The notes: generated from the sequence alone by a model not told the origin. Positions 10,474 to 17,952 are shown, counted from the stretch's first letter. The stretch: DNA of 64,000 bases from Thiotrichaceae bacterium (GCA_028688145.1 JAQTYU010000002.1:124001-188000), one strand, 5' to 3'. A program made the numbers and translations.

Positions 10474-10695
10474 ACTTCAAATCGGTTCTATAAGAAAGTC
10501 TTTCCTAGTAAACGCCATAAAGCTGTTGGGATAGAGACTGGGCTTACTAATCATATTGAGCGATTTAACAATACATTGAGACAGCGAGTTAGTCGTTTAG
10601 TTAGGAAAACCTTATCTTTCTCCAAGAAGTTAGAAAATCACATCGGAGCTATCATTTATTTCATTAACCATTACAACAAATCACTGCTTCTTTAG
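10474..10695 (+). pseudogene. C-terminal fragment of an IS1-family transposase
   Basis: From 10501 the plus strand reads FPSKRHKAVGIETGLTNHIE, then RFNNTLRQRVSRLVRKTLSF, then SKKLENHIGAIIYFINHYN, ending at a TAG at 10693-10695. This is the highly conserved IS1 transposase C-terminus. The frame is closed upstream by a stop at 10414, and no N-terminal part or intact terminal repeats are present, so it is a relic. Confidence 0.85.
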
Positions 10696-10820
10696 CACTA
10701 CCAAATCCTTTAATGTTTAGTCTCCTTTTTCAAAGGGGGAGTGAAAATATTTTGAATAATATCCCACACTCCCTATAATCTATCAGATTATTTTCCCGAA
10801 TAGCCTTGAGGTTTTGAACC

Positions 10821-11240
10821 ATGCAACTTCCCTTTACTGGCAGAGCTGAGCAACTTGCGCAGATTAAAAATTTAATGGCAGCAAAAGAGGGCGCGTTTTT
10901 TGTGGTGACGGGTCATGCGGGCATCGGGAAAAGCACTTTGTTGCGGCATATTGCGGAGTTATATCCACAGCAAGGGCAAGTTTTTGTTGATATTAGTGAT
11001 ATTCCACCTTTGCAAACCGCTGTGGAATTTTTGCAGCATTTTGCAAAATGTGCGAAGGGTTTAAAACATACGGAAGCCGCTTTGGCAAAAATTAAGGGCG
11101 CGTATAAAACCGCTGAAGATTTGATTGCGCCGTATAAAACCTTGTTGGGAGAGACGGCTAAATTAGGCTATGAGAATTACAATTCAGAATTGTCTAAAGA
11201 TGAGCAAGGTAAATTCACCAAAATAGTGAGTAGTACATGA
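10821..11240 (+). pseudogene. Truncated P-loop NTPase, N-terminal part of a broken NTPase-TPR gene
   Basis: The 139-residue product starts with an AAA/STAND-like nucleotide-binding segment. FTGRAEQLAQIKNLM and the Walker A sequence GHAGIGKSTLLRHI (about residues 32-45) are followed by VFVDISD. It then stops at TGA 11238-11240 without Walker B, sensor or winged-helix parts. The next reading frame (from 11254, shifted by +1) continues with an unrelated segment and a TPR array. I infer one ancestral gene of the NTPase-TPR type that lost its middle and its frame; such proteins act as signalling or defence sensors in some filamentous bacteria. TTGAGG lies ten bases before the ATG, so the fragment could still be translated. 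Confidence 0.65.
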
Positions 11241-11253
11241 GAAAGTTCGGGAT

Positions 11254-13701
11254 TTGTTGCTGGCGTATGCGCGGCATAAAGGCTGCTTAGAATCTGAAGC
11301 CACGAAAAGCTTGCGTAAACAATTAGCGGATTCTTTTGAACAACGTTATCAATTGACGAAGGATATGGATTTATTTTTAGAAGGGCTTCATCAGCAGGTT
11401 ATGAGCGATGATACGAAAATTGAACAGATTAGAGACCCAGAACTATTAATACAACTGGCTATAAGTTTGGGGCGAGAAAAACAGTTTGCAAAAATAAGTC
11501 AAGTTTTCTTGCAGTTAATCAATATTAAGCCTGATTATGAAAGTGCTTGGTGTGGGTTAGGAATTGCTTTAAGTGAGCAAGGCAAACTAGATGAAGCGGT
11601 CAATGCTTACCACAAGCAAATCGACATTAATCCCAATCATAAATGGGCTTGGAATGGGTTGGGGAATACTTTAAGTGACCAAGGTAAATTAGAAGAAGCG
11701 GTCAATGCTTATAAAAAGCAAATCGAAATCCTGTCTAATCATAAACAGGCTTGGAATGGTTTGGGAAATGCTTTAAAACGACAAGGTAAACTAGAAGAAG
11801 CAGTGAATGCTTACAACAAGCAAATCGACATCAATCCTAATCATGAATGGGCTTGGTATAATTTGGGCAATGCTTTAAGACGACAAGGCAAACTAGAAGA
11901 AGCGGTGAATGCTTATGAAAAGCAAATCGACATTAATCCTAATGATGAAGATGCTTGGAGTGGGTTGGGGAATGCTTTATATGACCAAGGCAAACTAGAA
12001 GAAGCAGTTAATGCTTACAACAAGCAAATCGAAATCACGCCTGATCATGAACAGGCTTGGGATGATTTGGGGGATGCTTTATATGACCAAGGCAAACTAG
12101 AAGAAGCAGTTAATGCTTACAAAAAGCAAATCGAAATCACGCCTAATGATAAATGGGCTTGGAATGGTTTGGGGAATGCTTTAAAACAACAAGGCAAACT
12201 AGAAGAAGCGGTCAATGCTTACCACAAGCAAATCGAAATCAATCCTAATGATGAATGGGCTTGGGATGATTTGGGGGATGCTTTAAAACAACAAGGCAAA
12301 CTAGAAGAAGCGGTCAATGCTTATAAAAAGCAAATCGAAATCACGCCTAGTCATGAATGGGTTTGGGATGATTTGGGGAATGTTTTAAGTGATCAAGGTA
12401 AATTAGAAGAAGCAGTCAATGCTTATAAAAAGCAAATCGAAATCAAGCCTAATCATGAATATGCTTGGTGTAATTTGGGGAATGCTTTAAGTGACCAAGG
12501 CAAGCTAGAAGAAGCAGTGAATGCTTACAACAAGCAAATCGACATCAAGCCTAATCATAAATATGCTTGGAATGGTTTGGGGAATACTTTAAGTGACCAA
12601 GGTAAACTAGAAGAAGCTGTCGATGCTTACAACAAGCAAATCAACATCAAGCCTAATCATGAATATGCTTGGAATGGTTTGGGAAATGCTTTAAAACAAC
12701 AAGGCAAACTAGAAGAAGCGGTGGATGCTTACAAAAAGCAAATCGACATCAATCCTAATCATGAATGGGCTTGGTATAATTTGGGAAATACCTTAGAGCA
12801 ACAAGGCAAACTAGAAGAAGTGGTGAATACTCACAAGAAGCAAATCGAAATCAATCCTAATCATGAATTTGTTTGGAATAATTTAGGAAACGCTTTAAGT
12901 GACCAAGGTAAGCTAGAAGAAGCAGTGAAGGCTTACAACAAGCAAATCGACATCAATCCTAATCATGAACAGGCTTGGAATGGGTTGGGGAATGCTTTAA
13001 GTGAGCAAGGCAAACTAGAAGAAGCGGTGGATGCTTACAATAAGCAAATAGAAATCAATCCTGATCATAAACATGCTTGGAATAGGTTGGGAAATGCTTT
13101 AAGTGACCAAGGCAAGCTAGAAGAAGCGGTGAATGCTTACAATAAGCAAATAGAAATCAATCCTGATCATAAACATGCTTGGAATAATTTGGGGCTTGCT
13201 TTATATCAACAGGGAAAACTGGAAGAGGCTGTGAAGGCTTGCAACAAGCAAATCGACATCAGTCCTGATCATAAAGATGCTTGGAATAATTTAGGACTTG
13301 CTTACTGGGGACAAGGAAATCTCACAAAAGCACAGCAATCTTTTGCTAAAGGTTTAGAAATTAATCCTCAAGATATTAATATATTAAGCAATGATGCTGA
13401 ATTAGCGTTAGTACAAAATGACAAAGCCCGTTGTTTACAGCTCATAGCCAGTGCATCCACACTAACAAACAACAAAGAAGATTATTACGTCATTCTTCCC
13501 TTTCTAGCATGGCTAGCAGAACCCGAAAACTCTCCTGCTGCTATTTATACAGCAATCTCAGAATTAGACAAAAGCGTTAAAATTGAGTGGAGTTTTTCCA
13601 CTACAGAACCCGCTATTCTGCGTTTAAATCCAGAACAGCAACGCCTCGCCTGCCAATTCATTGCGTATTTTCAAGGGGTTGGGGAATTACCGCGTGTCTG
13701 A
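11254..13701 (+). CDS. TPR-repeat protein, C-terminal part of a broken NTPase-TPR gene
   Basis: An 815-residue frame made mainly of tetratricopeptide repeats. Residues 95-706 hold 18 consecutive 34-residue units (consensus AW.GLGNAL..QGKLEEAVNAY), the last one degenerate. A C-terminal domain of about 110 residues of unknown kind follows (PAAIYTAISELDKSVKIEWS). TPR arrays bind proteins. The start is uncertain: the frame is open from a stop at 11227, the first possible start is TTG at 11254, and an ATG at 11365 follows GAAGG closely. It probably once was fused to the P-loop NTPase just upstream. The stop codon TGA lies inside the end of a 103-base palindromic element (13696-13798), so the native C-terminus may also have been altered. 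Confidence 0.75.
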   Translation: MLLAYARHKGCLESEATKSLRKQLADSFEQRYQLTKDMDLFLEGLHQQVMSDDTKIEQIRDPELLIQLAISLGREKQFAKISQVFLQLINIKPDYESAWCGLGIALSEQGKLDEAVNAYHKQIDINPNHKWAWNGLGNTLSDQGKLEEAVNAYKKQIEILSNHKQAWNGLGNALKRQGKLEEAVNAYNKQIDINPNHEWAWYNLGNALRRQGKLEEAVNAYEKQIDINPNDEDAWSGLGNALYDQGKLEEAVNAYNKQIEITPDHEQAWDDLGDALYDQGKLEEAVNAYKKQIEITPNDKWAWNGLGNALKQQGKLEEAVNAYHKQIEINPNDEWAWDDLGDALKQQGKLEEAVNAYKKQIEITPSHEWVWDDLGNVLSDQGKLEEAVNAYKKQIEIKPNHEYAWCNLGNALSDQGKLEEAVNAYNKQIDIKPNHKYAWNGLGNTLSDQGKLEEAVDAYNKQINIKPNHEYAWNGLGNALKQQGKLEEAVDAYKKQIDINPNHEWAWYNLGNTLEQQGKLEEVVNTHKKQIEINPNHEFVWNNLGNALSDQGKLEEAVKAYNKQIDINPNHEQAWNGLGNALSEQGKLEEAVDAYNKQIEINPDHKHAWNRLGNALSDQGKLEEAVNAYNKQIEINPDHKHAWNNLGLALYQQGKLEEAVKACNKQIDISPDHKDAWNNLGLAYWGQGNLTKAQQSFAKGLEINPQDINILSNDAELALVQNDKARCLQLIASASTLTNNKEDYYVILPFLAWLAEPENSPAAIYTAISELDKSVKIEWSFSTTEPAILRLNPEQQRLACQFIAYFQGVGELPRV
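11536..13371 (+). repeat. 18 tandem copies of a 102-bp TPR-coding unit
   Basis: The unit encodes 34 residues and is very similar between copies at DNA level (GGCAAACTAGAAGAAGCGGT recurs almost unchanged). Differences cluster in the first helix of each unit (HEWAW, DEDAW, HKQAW, DDLG, NGLG, YNLG). Such an array can expand or shrink by recombination. Confidence 0.9.
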
Positions 13702-13798
13702 ACCGCAATTCACATAATTAACACAATTGCCATGATTAAACCCTAAAGAGTTTTTTAATTGTGTAAATTTGGGTAATTGTGTGAATTATGGTTCAGAC
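13696..13798. repeat. 103-bp palindromic element, GTCTGAACC family, copy 1
   Basis: Ends are GTCTGAACC and GGTTCAGAC, and the arms continue to pair (CAATTCACATAATTA / TAATTGTGTGAATTA). An equally long copy is at 19688-19790. The left end supplies the stop codon of the TPR gene, and the right end abuts the AAGGAG of the next gene. Confidence 0.85.
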
Positions 13799-13811
13799 AA
13801 AGGAGCAAATT

Positions 13812-14090
13812 ATGAGCATTGATGTAGAAGTTCGACACATTACCCCAGCAAATGGCAATATTTTTGAGGATTTAGGTTTTGCACCTGCGGAAGCTATGAA
13901 ACTCAAGATTAAAGCGGATTTAATGATTCAGCTCAAACAGTGGATTAAAGAAAGCAATTTAAAACAAGCGGATGCTGCACGTCCTCGTGTTTCCAATGTC
14001 ATGCACGATAAAGTTGAAAAATTTACCATTGATGCACTGGTCGACATGGTCGAATTAACAGGACATCATGTCCAGATAAATATTTCCTAA
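13812..14090 (+). CDS. XRE/HTH_37-type DNA-binding protein with a shortened HTH
   Basis: A 92-residue protein resembling the small Xre-like proteins (often antitoxins or their relatives). MKLKIKADLMIQLKQWIKES precedes the helix-turn-helix, followed by a typical end (FTIDALVDMVELTGHHVQINI). Between LKQADAA and RPRVSNVM about six or seven residues normally present (the turn, usually of the kind KxLGVSQ) are missing in frame, so DNA binding is doubtful. AAGGAG at 13799-13804 supports ATG 13812; an ATG at 13788 lies inside the palindromic element. No toxin gene is adjacent. Family assignment rests on the C-terminal pattern; loss of function is inference. Confidence 0.75.
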   Translation: MSIDVEVRHITPANGNIFEDLGFAPAEAMKLKIKADLMIQLKQWIKESNLKQADAARPRVSNVMHDKVEKFTIDALVDMVELTGHHVQINIS

Positions 14091-14097
14091 TCACCCA

Positions 14098-14147
14098 CTA
14101 TTCTGCGTTTTCCCCTAGCTGGTCAGAGTTTGTAACCCCGACTGGAA
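14098..14147. repeat. Short repeat shared with the 3' end of the kinase-FGE gene
   Basis: CCCCTAGCTGGTC, then GTTTGTAACCCCGACTGGAAC, almost repeats 22390-22424, which there covers the last codons and stop of the kinase-FGE gene. Here no upstream coding part remains, so it is either a dispersed hairpin repeat or the tail of a deleted paralogue. Confidence 0.6.
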
Positions 14148-14217
14148 CATTTGAGAACATCAGAACAAGCTGAAATGTTACGGTGCAAGTTACAAACCTG
14201 CACCAGCAAGGGATATT

Positions 14218-14715
14218 TCATTTTTTCAGATAATCTTTAAAATGAAAAAGCCAACGTTGTTGTTCGTCAGTTTCGGGGACTTGAATTTTTCGTGCTTTAG
14301 AAATGAGTTGACAAGCGTTTTCGGGTTCAATACCAAAACGAATTAAAATGCTCGCGGTTATTAGTCCAGCCTGACCGATGCCTGCACGGCAATGCACGGC
14401 TACTTTTTTTCCTTCTTTTAATTGACAAAGTAAATGATCAACCAGTTTTTTAGTCTCTAAAAAAGAAGGTACACTTCTATCTACAATGGGAAAAGAAATA
14501 TATTGAATTTGATAGCGTTCACATAATGTTTTTTCGTTCTGTAATTCAAGTTCATAAATTTCATCAGCGGTTAATAAACACACAACTAGATTAACACCTT
14601 GATGATTAAACTCTTGTATCTCATCCTCTAACCACTCGTTTGAACGAGGTTTTGGCATAATCGCCAAATTTCCCGCCAAAAAATCTTTAATCCAATAAAT
14701 ATCGGGTAATAACAT
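14218..14715 (-). CDS. Dual-specificity phosphatase-like protein with catalytic Arg replaced by Gln
   Basis: A 165-residue protein of the small dual-specificity/tyrosine phosphatase fold. The phosphate loop reads VHCRAGIGQAGLI (Cys109). In active enzymes the motif is C-x5-R, but the last position here is Gln (codon CAG; CGG would give Arg by one transition). The candidate general-acid Asp79 is present in IVDRSVP. Without the arginine, phosphate binding should be severely weakened, so it may be a pseudophosphatase that binds phosphoproteins, or a decaying gene. I chose ATG 14715; a longer frame to 14871 runs through a repeat and the argJ fragment and is not credible. Ribosome binding site is weak. 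Confidence 0.75.
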   Translation of the reverse strand: MLLPDIYWIKDFLAGNLAIMPKPRSNEWLEDEIQEFNHQGVNLVVCLLTADEIYELELQNEKTLCERYQIQYISFPIVDRSVPSFLETKKLVDHLLCQLKEGKKVAVHCRAGIGQAGLITASILIRFGIEPENACQLISKARKIQVPETDEQQRWLFHFKDYLKK

Positions 14716-14746
14716 ATTCAACTCATTATTTTTCAATAAGATTGTT

Positions 14747-14775
14747 CTTGTTCCCAAGTAGCAATTGGGAACGAG
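14747..14775. repeat. CGTTCCCAA-type hairpin unit
   Basis: CTTGTTCCCAA...TTGGGAACGAG forms one hairpin. It sits exactly at the junction between the phosphatase upstream region and the argJ fragment. Confidence 0.7.
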
Positions 14776-14776
14776 A

Positions 14777-15070
14777 GAAACCGCGTTTTTTGCCAGCGAT
14801 GCCAACTGGGGACGGATTTTAGCGGCGGTGGGACGGGTGGGCTTAAAAAATCTGGATTTAGATAAAATCAAGATTTATTTAGGCGATGTCTGCATTGTGG
14901 AAAATAGCGGGCGTGCTCAAAGTTACACCGAAGCGCAAGGGCAAGCGGTGATGTCGGAAAAAGAAATCACGATTCGCGTGTTGTTGGCGCGGGGCGATGC
15001 GCTGGAAGATGTGTGGACTTGTGATTTTTCATACGATTACGTGAAGATTAATGCGGAATATCGGACTTAG
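14777..15070 (+). pseudogene. argJ: 3' fragment of argJ (ornithine/glutamate N-acetyltransferase)
   Basis: Ninety-seven codons encode the unmistakable C-terminus of ArgJ: TAFFASDANWGRILAAVGR, then KIYLGDVCIVENSGRA, SYTEAQGQAVMSEKEITIR and VWTCDFSYDYVKINAEYRT, ending at the natural stop. ArgJ transfers acetyl groups in arginine synthesis. The N-terminal three quarters, including the autoproteolytic threonine that matures the enzyme, are missing. The fragment begins one base after a CGTTCCCAA hairpin repeat, which suggests a repeat-mediated rearrangement. No start codon with a ribosome binding site belongs to it, so it is a pseudogene here; an intact copy may exist elsewhere. Confidence 0.88.
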
Positions 15071-15081
15071 TTTTAAATTTT

Positions 15082-15142
15082 AACTGCGCCCCCAACCCCC
15101 TAAAGGGGGCTTTAAATAAGCCCCTAAATCCCCTAAAGGGGA
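15082..15142. repeat. AACTGCGCCCCC family repeat (left arm), next to the ISAs1 element
   Basis: AACTGCGCCCCCAACCCCC, TAAAGGGGGCT and CCCCTAAATCCCCTAAAGGGG form a run of G/C hairpins. Related full elements occur at 25793-25923, 37630-37711 and 63267-63393. Confidence 0.7.
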
Positions 15143-16375
15143 GGGCTGCGTCAAAGATTTAAATCACGTTTTTAAATAAGCAGTTAAAGTAGATATTGTT
15201 GTAACTCCCTCTTATGCAAACACTTTGCTTAAGAGGGAGGACTGGCTAATCAGACCCATCAGGCTTTCAACCCCTGCCCGCATCTTCATGATTCCCTCAG
15301 TCACCGAACTCACCCCCGCAAACCTCAATAAGTTTAACCCAATACTCCGTAAAATACCCATCACCAAGGCTGAATTCGGTTTAGAGATTCCACAGCTATC
15401 TTCTTTCAAAACAACATCCTTTACCCAGTGTAAGTTGTTCTCTATACACCTATGTCCTTGTATCCACTTTCCAAACAGATAAGCGCTCGCCTTCTCACTA
15501 CTGAGGTAATAGCTATCACTTTTCACCTGCTTTTTCCCACGTGAACCTTCGCGATGGACTAGAATCAAACTACGTAAACCTGCCCATCCTTCCAAAGCTG
15601 AGACAGTCCACACTTTCACTCTGTAGCTTTTTGTTGATAGCTATGACTGGATTGCGGCTTTCTTGCTCTAACAGACTCCAATAAGTGTTCACGGAGCTTC
15701 TTTTGATTGCCTTTCACAGGAATAACGTAACCCTGCTTATTCTTCACTATCAACTCTACTGTTTTTTTTGAGTGCGTCTAAAGTAAATATAGCCTTCTCT
15801 ACTTCAAACAAACTCAACAAAGCTTGAACTTGATGAATCTCGCTCTGTTTGCTGTTTTCCAAAGTCCCAACCCGTAACACCAGCTGACTTTGATGCCCAA
15901 AGAAACTTACTAAACTTGCAAAGTTCTGCTGCGAGTCATGACAATGACTGACGGTGCTATTAATGCTTTTCCCATCAATGGCGATAAGCTCTGGCTTATA
16001 ATGATTCAACATCCATTGATTAAATGCCTCACATAACTTTTGAACATCGAGACGATTACTGAGCCTTAGGAAGGTTGATGCACAAGGTGCTTTACCTCGG
16101 GGGGTAAAGGAATCTGGTTTGCTAAGAGTGTGTTGTGGTGCTTTGCAAAACGCGCCATCGCATGGAAACTTGTATAACCACACATCATGCTCATTATCAT
16201 GATAACGAGGGTAGGTGTCTGCTGATGACGAATACCTTTGGCTTTACGAGAGTCACTCAGTGTATTTAGGTATGGGATTAAACTGTTCATCTCTTATCAG
16301 GATAATCAATTAGTTAAGGATTATGTGTGTTTAACTGCATATTATACCTAATCTTTAGCTTCTTTGACGCAGCCC
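15143..16375 (-). mobile_element. ISAs1-family insertion sequence, degenerate
   Basis: Terminal inverted repeats GGGCTGCGTCAAAGA at 15143-15157 and its complement at 16361-16375 bound 1233 bases. The arms continue imperfectly to GCAGTTAAA. No direct target duplication is visible; the immediate flanks are inverted (TAAAGGGGAG / CTCCCTTTAG), so the true ends may lie slightly outside. Confidence 0.8.
15212..16290 (-). pseudogene. Frameshifted ISAs1-family transposase
   Basis: Three minus-strand segments in different frames together resemble an ISAs1/H-repeat transposase. 16290-16066 carries the N-terminal helper domain (MNSLIPYLNTLSDSRKAKGI). About 16090-15737 carries part of the DDE domain (LIAIDGKSINSTVSH, then AIFTLDALKKN). 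15619-15212 carries the end (WTVSALEGWAGLRSLILVHR, HRCIENNLHWVKDVVLKEDS). Lesions lie near a G run at about 16098-16103, near the T run at 15764 and near 15625. The first catalytic Asp (AIDGKS) is intact, but no continuous protein can be made. About 75 bases of the same gene recur at 10121-10195. Confidence 0.85.
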
Positions 16376-16407
16376 TCCCTTTAGTGGGGGCTATCTGTAG
16401 AATTTTG

Positions 16408-17385
16408 CTAAGCTGCAACATCAACCAATTGATCGAAAAATTGGCGGGTCATTTGCCGTTGTTCATCACTGCTGCTGACACGATTCACCATGTCACGGAA
16501 AATGCTGCTGCTGTTTTGCCCCTTGCTGTACCAAGATAAATGCTTACGCGCGATACGCACGCCTGCATATTCGCCATAAAACTGGTACAGATTTTCCAAA
16601 TGTGCGAGCAATGTGTCACGAATTTCGTGAATGCTTGGCTCGGCTAATTTCTCGCCTGTCGCCAAATAATGATTAATTTCACGGAAAATCCATGGATTAC
16701 CTTGGGCGGCTCTGCCAATCATCACCGCATCTGCGCCCGTATAATCTAAAACAAATTTAGCTTTTTCAGGATTGCGAACGTCGCCATTGGCAATCACAGG
16801 TATTTGAATACTTTGCTTAATTGCGGCAATGGTGTCGTATTCGGCATCGCCTGTATAGGCACAAGCCCGCGTGCGCCCATGCACGGCTAAGGCTTGAATT
16901 CCTTCACCTTCTGCGATTTTGGCAATAGCAACCCCATTACGTGTGGACTTATCCCAACCTGTACGAATTTTTAGGGTTACTGGCACGTCGATTGCATTAA
17001 TTACAGCGTTCAAGATGCGTGCAACTAACAGTTCATCGCGTAATAAAGCAGAGCCTGCCATCACATTACAGATTTTTTTGGCAGGACAGCCCATATTAAT
17101 ATCGATAATCTGTGCACCATTTTCGACATTGTAACGGGCAGCCTCTGCCATGAGTTGCGGATCAGTACCGACTATCTGTATACTACGCGGTTCGACTTCG
17201 CCGTCATGGTTAGCGCGACGTTTGGTTTTTTCACTGCCCCATAACAGGGAGTTTGAGGAAACCATTTCGGAAACCGCCATGCCAGCCCCAAGTTGCTTGC
17301 AGAGTTGTCGAAACGGGCGGTCAGTCACGCCAGCCATAGGAGCTAGGACGACGCGGCTAGGTAGATGATATTTTCCAATCTGCAT
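16408..17385 (-). CDS. dusB: tRNA-dihydrouridine synthase B
   Basis: DusB reduces specific uridines in the D-loop of tRNA using FMN and NADPH. The 325-residue protein has the family start VVLAPMAGVTDRPFRQLCK, the conserved DINMGCPAKKICNVMAGSALL with the catalytic cysteine, KIRTGWD, VHGRTR, and IPVIANGDVRNPEKA followed by DAVMIGRAAQGNPWIF for FMN phosphate binding. In many gammaproteobacteria dusB is followed by fis; here the region after its stop holds the decayed ISAs1 element, so any fis partner has been lost from this site. Start at 17385 gives the full conserved N-terminus (MQIGKYHLPSRVVLAPM). Confidence 0.96.
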   Translation of the reverse strand: MQIGKYHLPSRVVLAPMAGVTDRPFRQLCKQLGAGMAVSEMVSSNSLLWGSEKTKRRANHDGEVEPRSIQIVGTDPQLMAEAARYNVENGAQIIDINMGCPAKKICNVMAGSALLRDELLVARILNAVINAIDVPVTLKIRTGWDKSTRNGVAIAKIAEGEGIQALAVHGRTRACAYTGDAEYDTIAAIKQSIQIPVIANGDVRNPEKAKFVLDYTGADAVMIGRAAQGNPWIFREINHYLATGEKLAEPSIHEIRDTLLAHLENLYQFYGEYAGVRIARKHLSWYSKGQNSSSIFRDMVNRVSSSDEQRQMTRQFFDQLVDVAA

Positions 17386-17628
17386 TACGCTTGCTTAATC
17401 CTGTGAGTTATCTAAAGAAATTATTTTAACATGAACAGGGATTGAGTTTTAAGCAGTTGCCCATATATCTGGCTACTCGTTATTGAAAGTTCGCGAGTCA
17501 ATATCTAGGGAAATCGAAGGGGATTTTGTAAATCAAGATTTATAAATAAATTTTCACACTAAAATATCTTATAAATTAGCAAGTTACAAAAAAATTTAAA
17601 ATAAAACAAAAATAAATGAAAAAAATGC

Positions 17629-17657
17629 TTGACAGCAAATTTAAAAAGTTTTAAATT
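17629..17657 (+). promoter_or_regulatory. Candidate sigma-70 promoter of the small RNA array
   Basis: A perfect -35 TTGACA (17629-17634) is followed after 16-17 bases by TTAAAT/TAAATT (17651-17657). It is preceded by a long A/T tract that could act as an UP element. It points at the tandem modules starting at 17782. Confidence 0.6.
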
Positions 17658-17781
17658 GCAATCCAAGGTTATGTTGCAGCGCACAAAACGAAGTTGCAAA
17701 GCAGATTAGGATTACATCCTAAAATTAACAAAAAGTTTCCGGATGCATTGCGTGAGTTTACCGCAGTGCAACCAGCAAAGG

Positions 17782-17837
17782 CTCCTCCATCCTCCTTTGG
17801 TGGTTTGGCGCGACACCAACCCGTTGCGCCTCTTTTA
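17782..17837 (+). ncRNA. Tandem small RNA module 1
   Basis: The C-rich block CTCCTCCATCCTCCTTTGG begins at 17782. Exactly 25 bases from its start comes the hairpin GGCGCGAC (17807-17814) / GTTGCGCC (17823-17830), then TCTTTTA. This looks like the 3' end of a small RNA with its own terminator. The 5' end is unknown and may reach back to the promoter at 17629. A TTGCG/CGCAGTGCAA pairing lies just upstream. The C-rich block resembles the 3' end of 16S rRNA, so it could pair with Shine-Dalgarno sequences. This is inference. Confidence 0.65.
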
Positions 17838-17899
17838 GATTCGTAGTAAGTGCTGTGATGAATGATATAAATGGAGCATTCACTCAGCGCACGTACAGA

Positions 17900-17952
17900 C
17901 TCCTCCATCCTCCTTTGGTGGTTTGGCACGACATTACCGTGTTGTGCCCCTT
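17900..17952 (+). ncRNA. Tandem small RNA module 2
   Basis: The same 25-base block begins at 17900. The hairpin GGCACGAC (17925-17932) / GTTGTGCC (17941-17948) is followed by CCTTTG. Relative to module 1 the fourth stem pair changes from G-C to A-T, a compensatory change. The preceding sequence contains TGATATAAAT (17863-17872), which could be an extended -10 for separate transcription. Confidence 0.65.

Noticed and set aside
10821..13701. Programmed frameshift joining the NTPase and TPR parts
   Set aside because: No slippery sequence lies at the junction, and Walker B and the rest of the NTPase are missing, so a simple shift would not restore a complete protein.
13812..14090. Antitoxin of a toxin-antitoxin pair
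   Set aside because: No toxin-like small gene lies on either side; the upstream gene is the TPR protein and the downstream one a phosphatase-like gene on the other strand.
14765..15070. Complete small gene starting at 14765
   Set aside because: The first codons lie in the CGTTCCCAA hairpin and the rest is the C-terminus of ArgJ, so it is a gene fragment.
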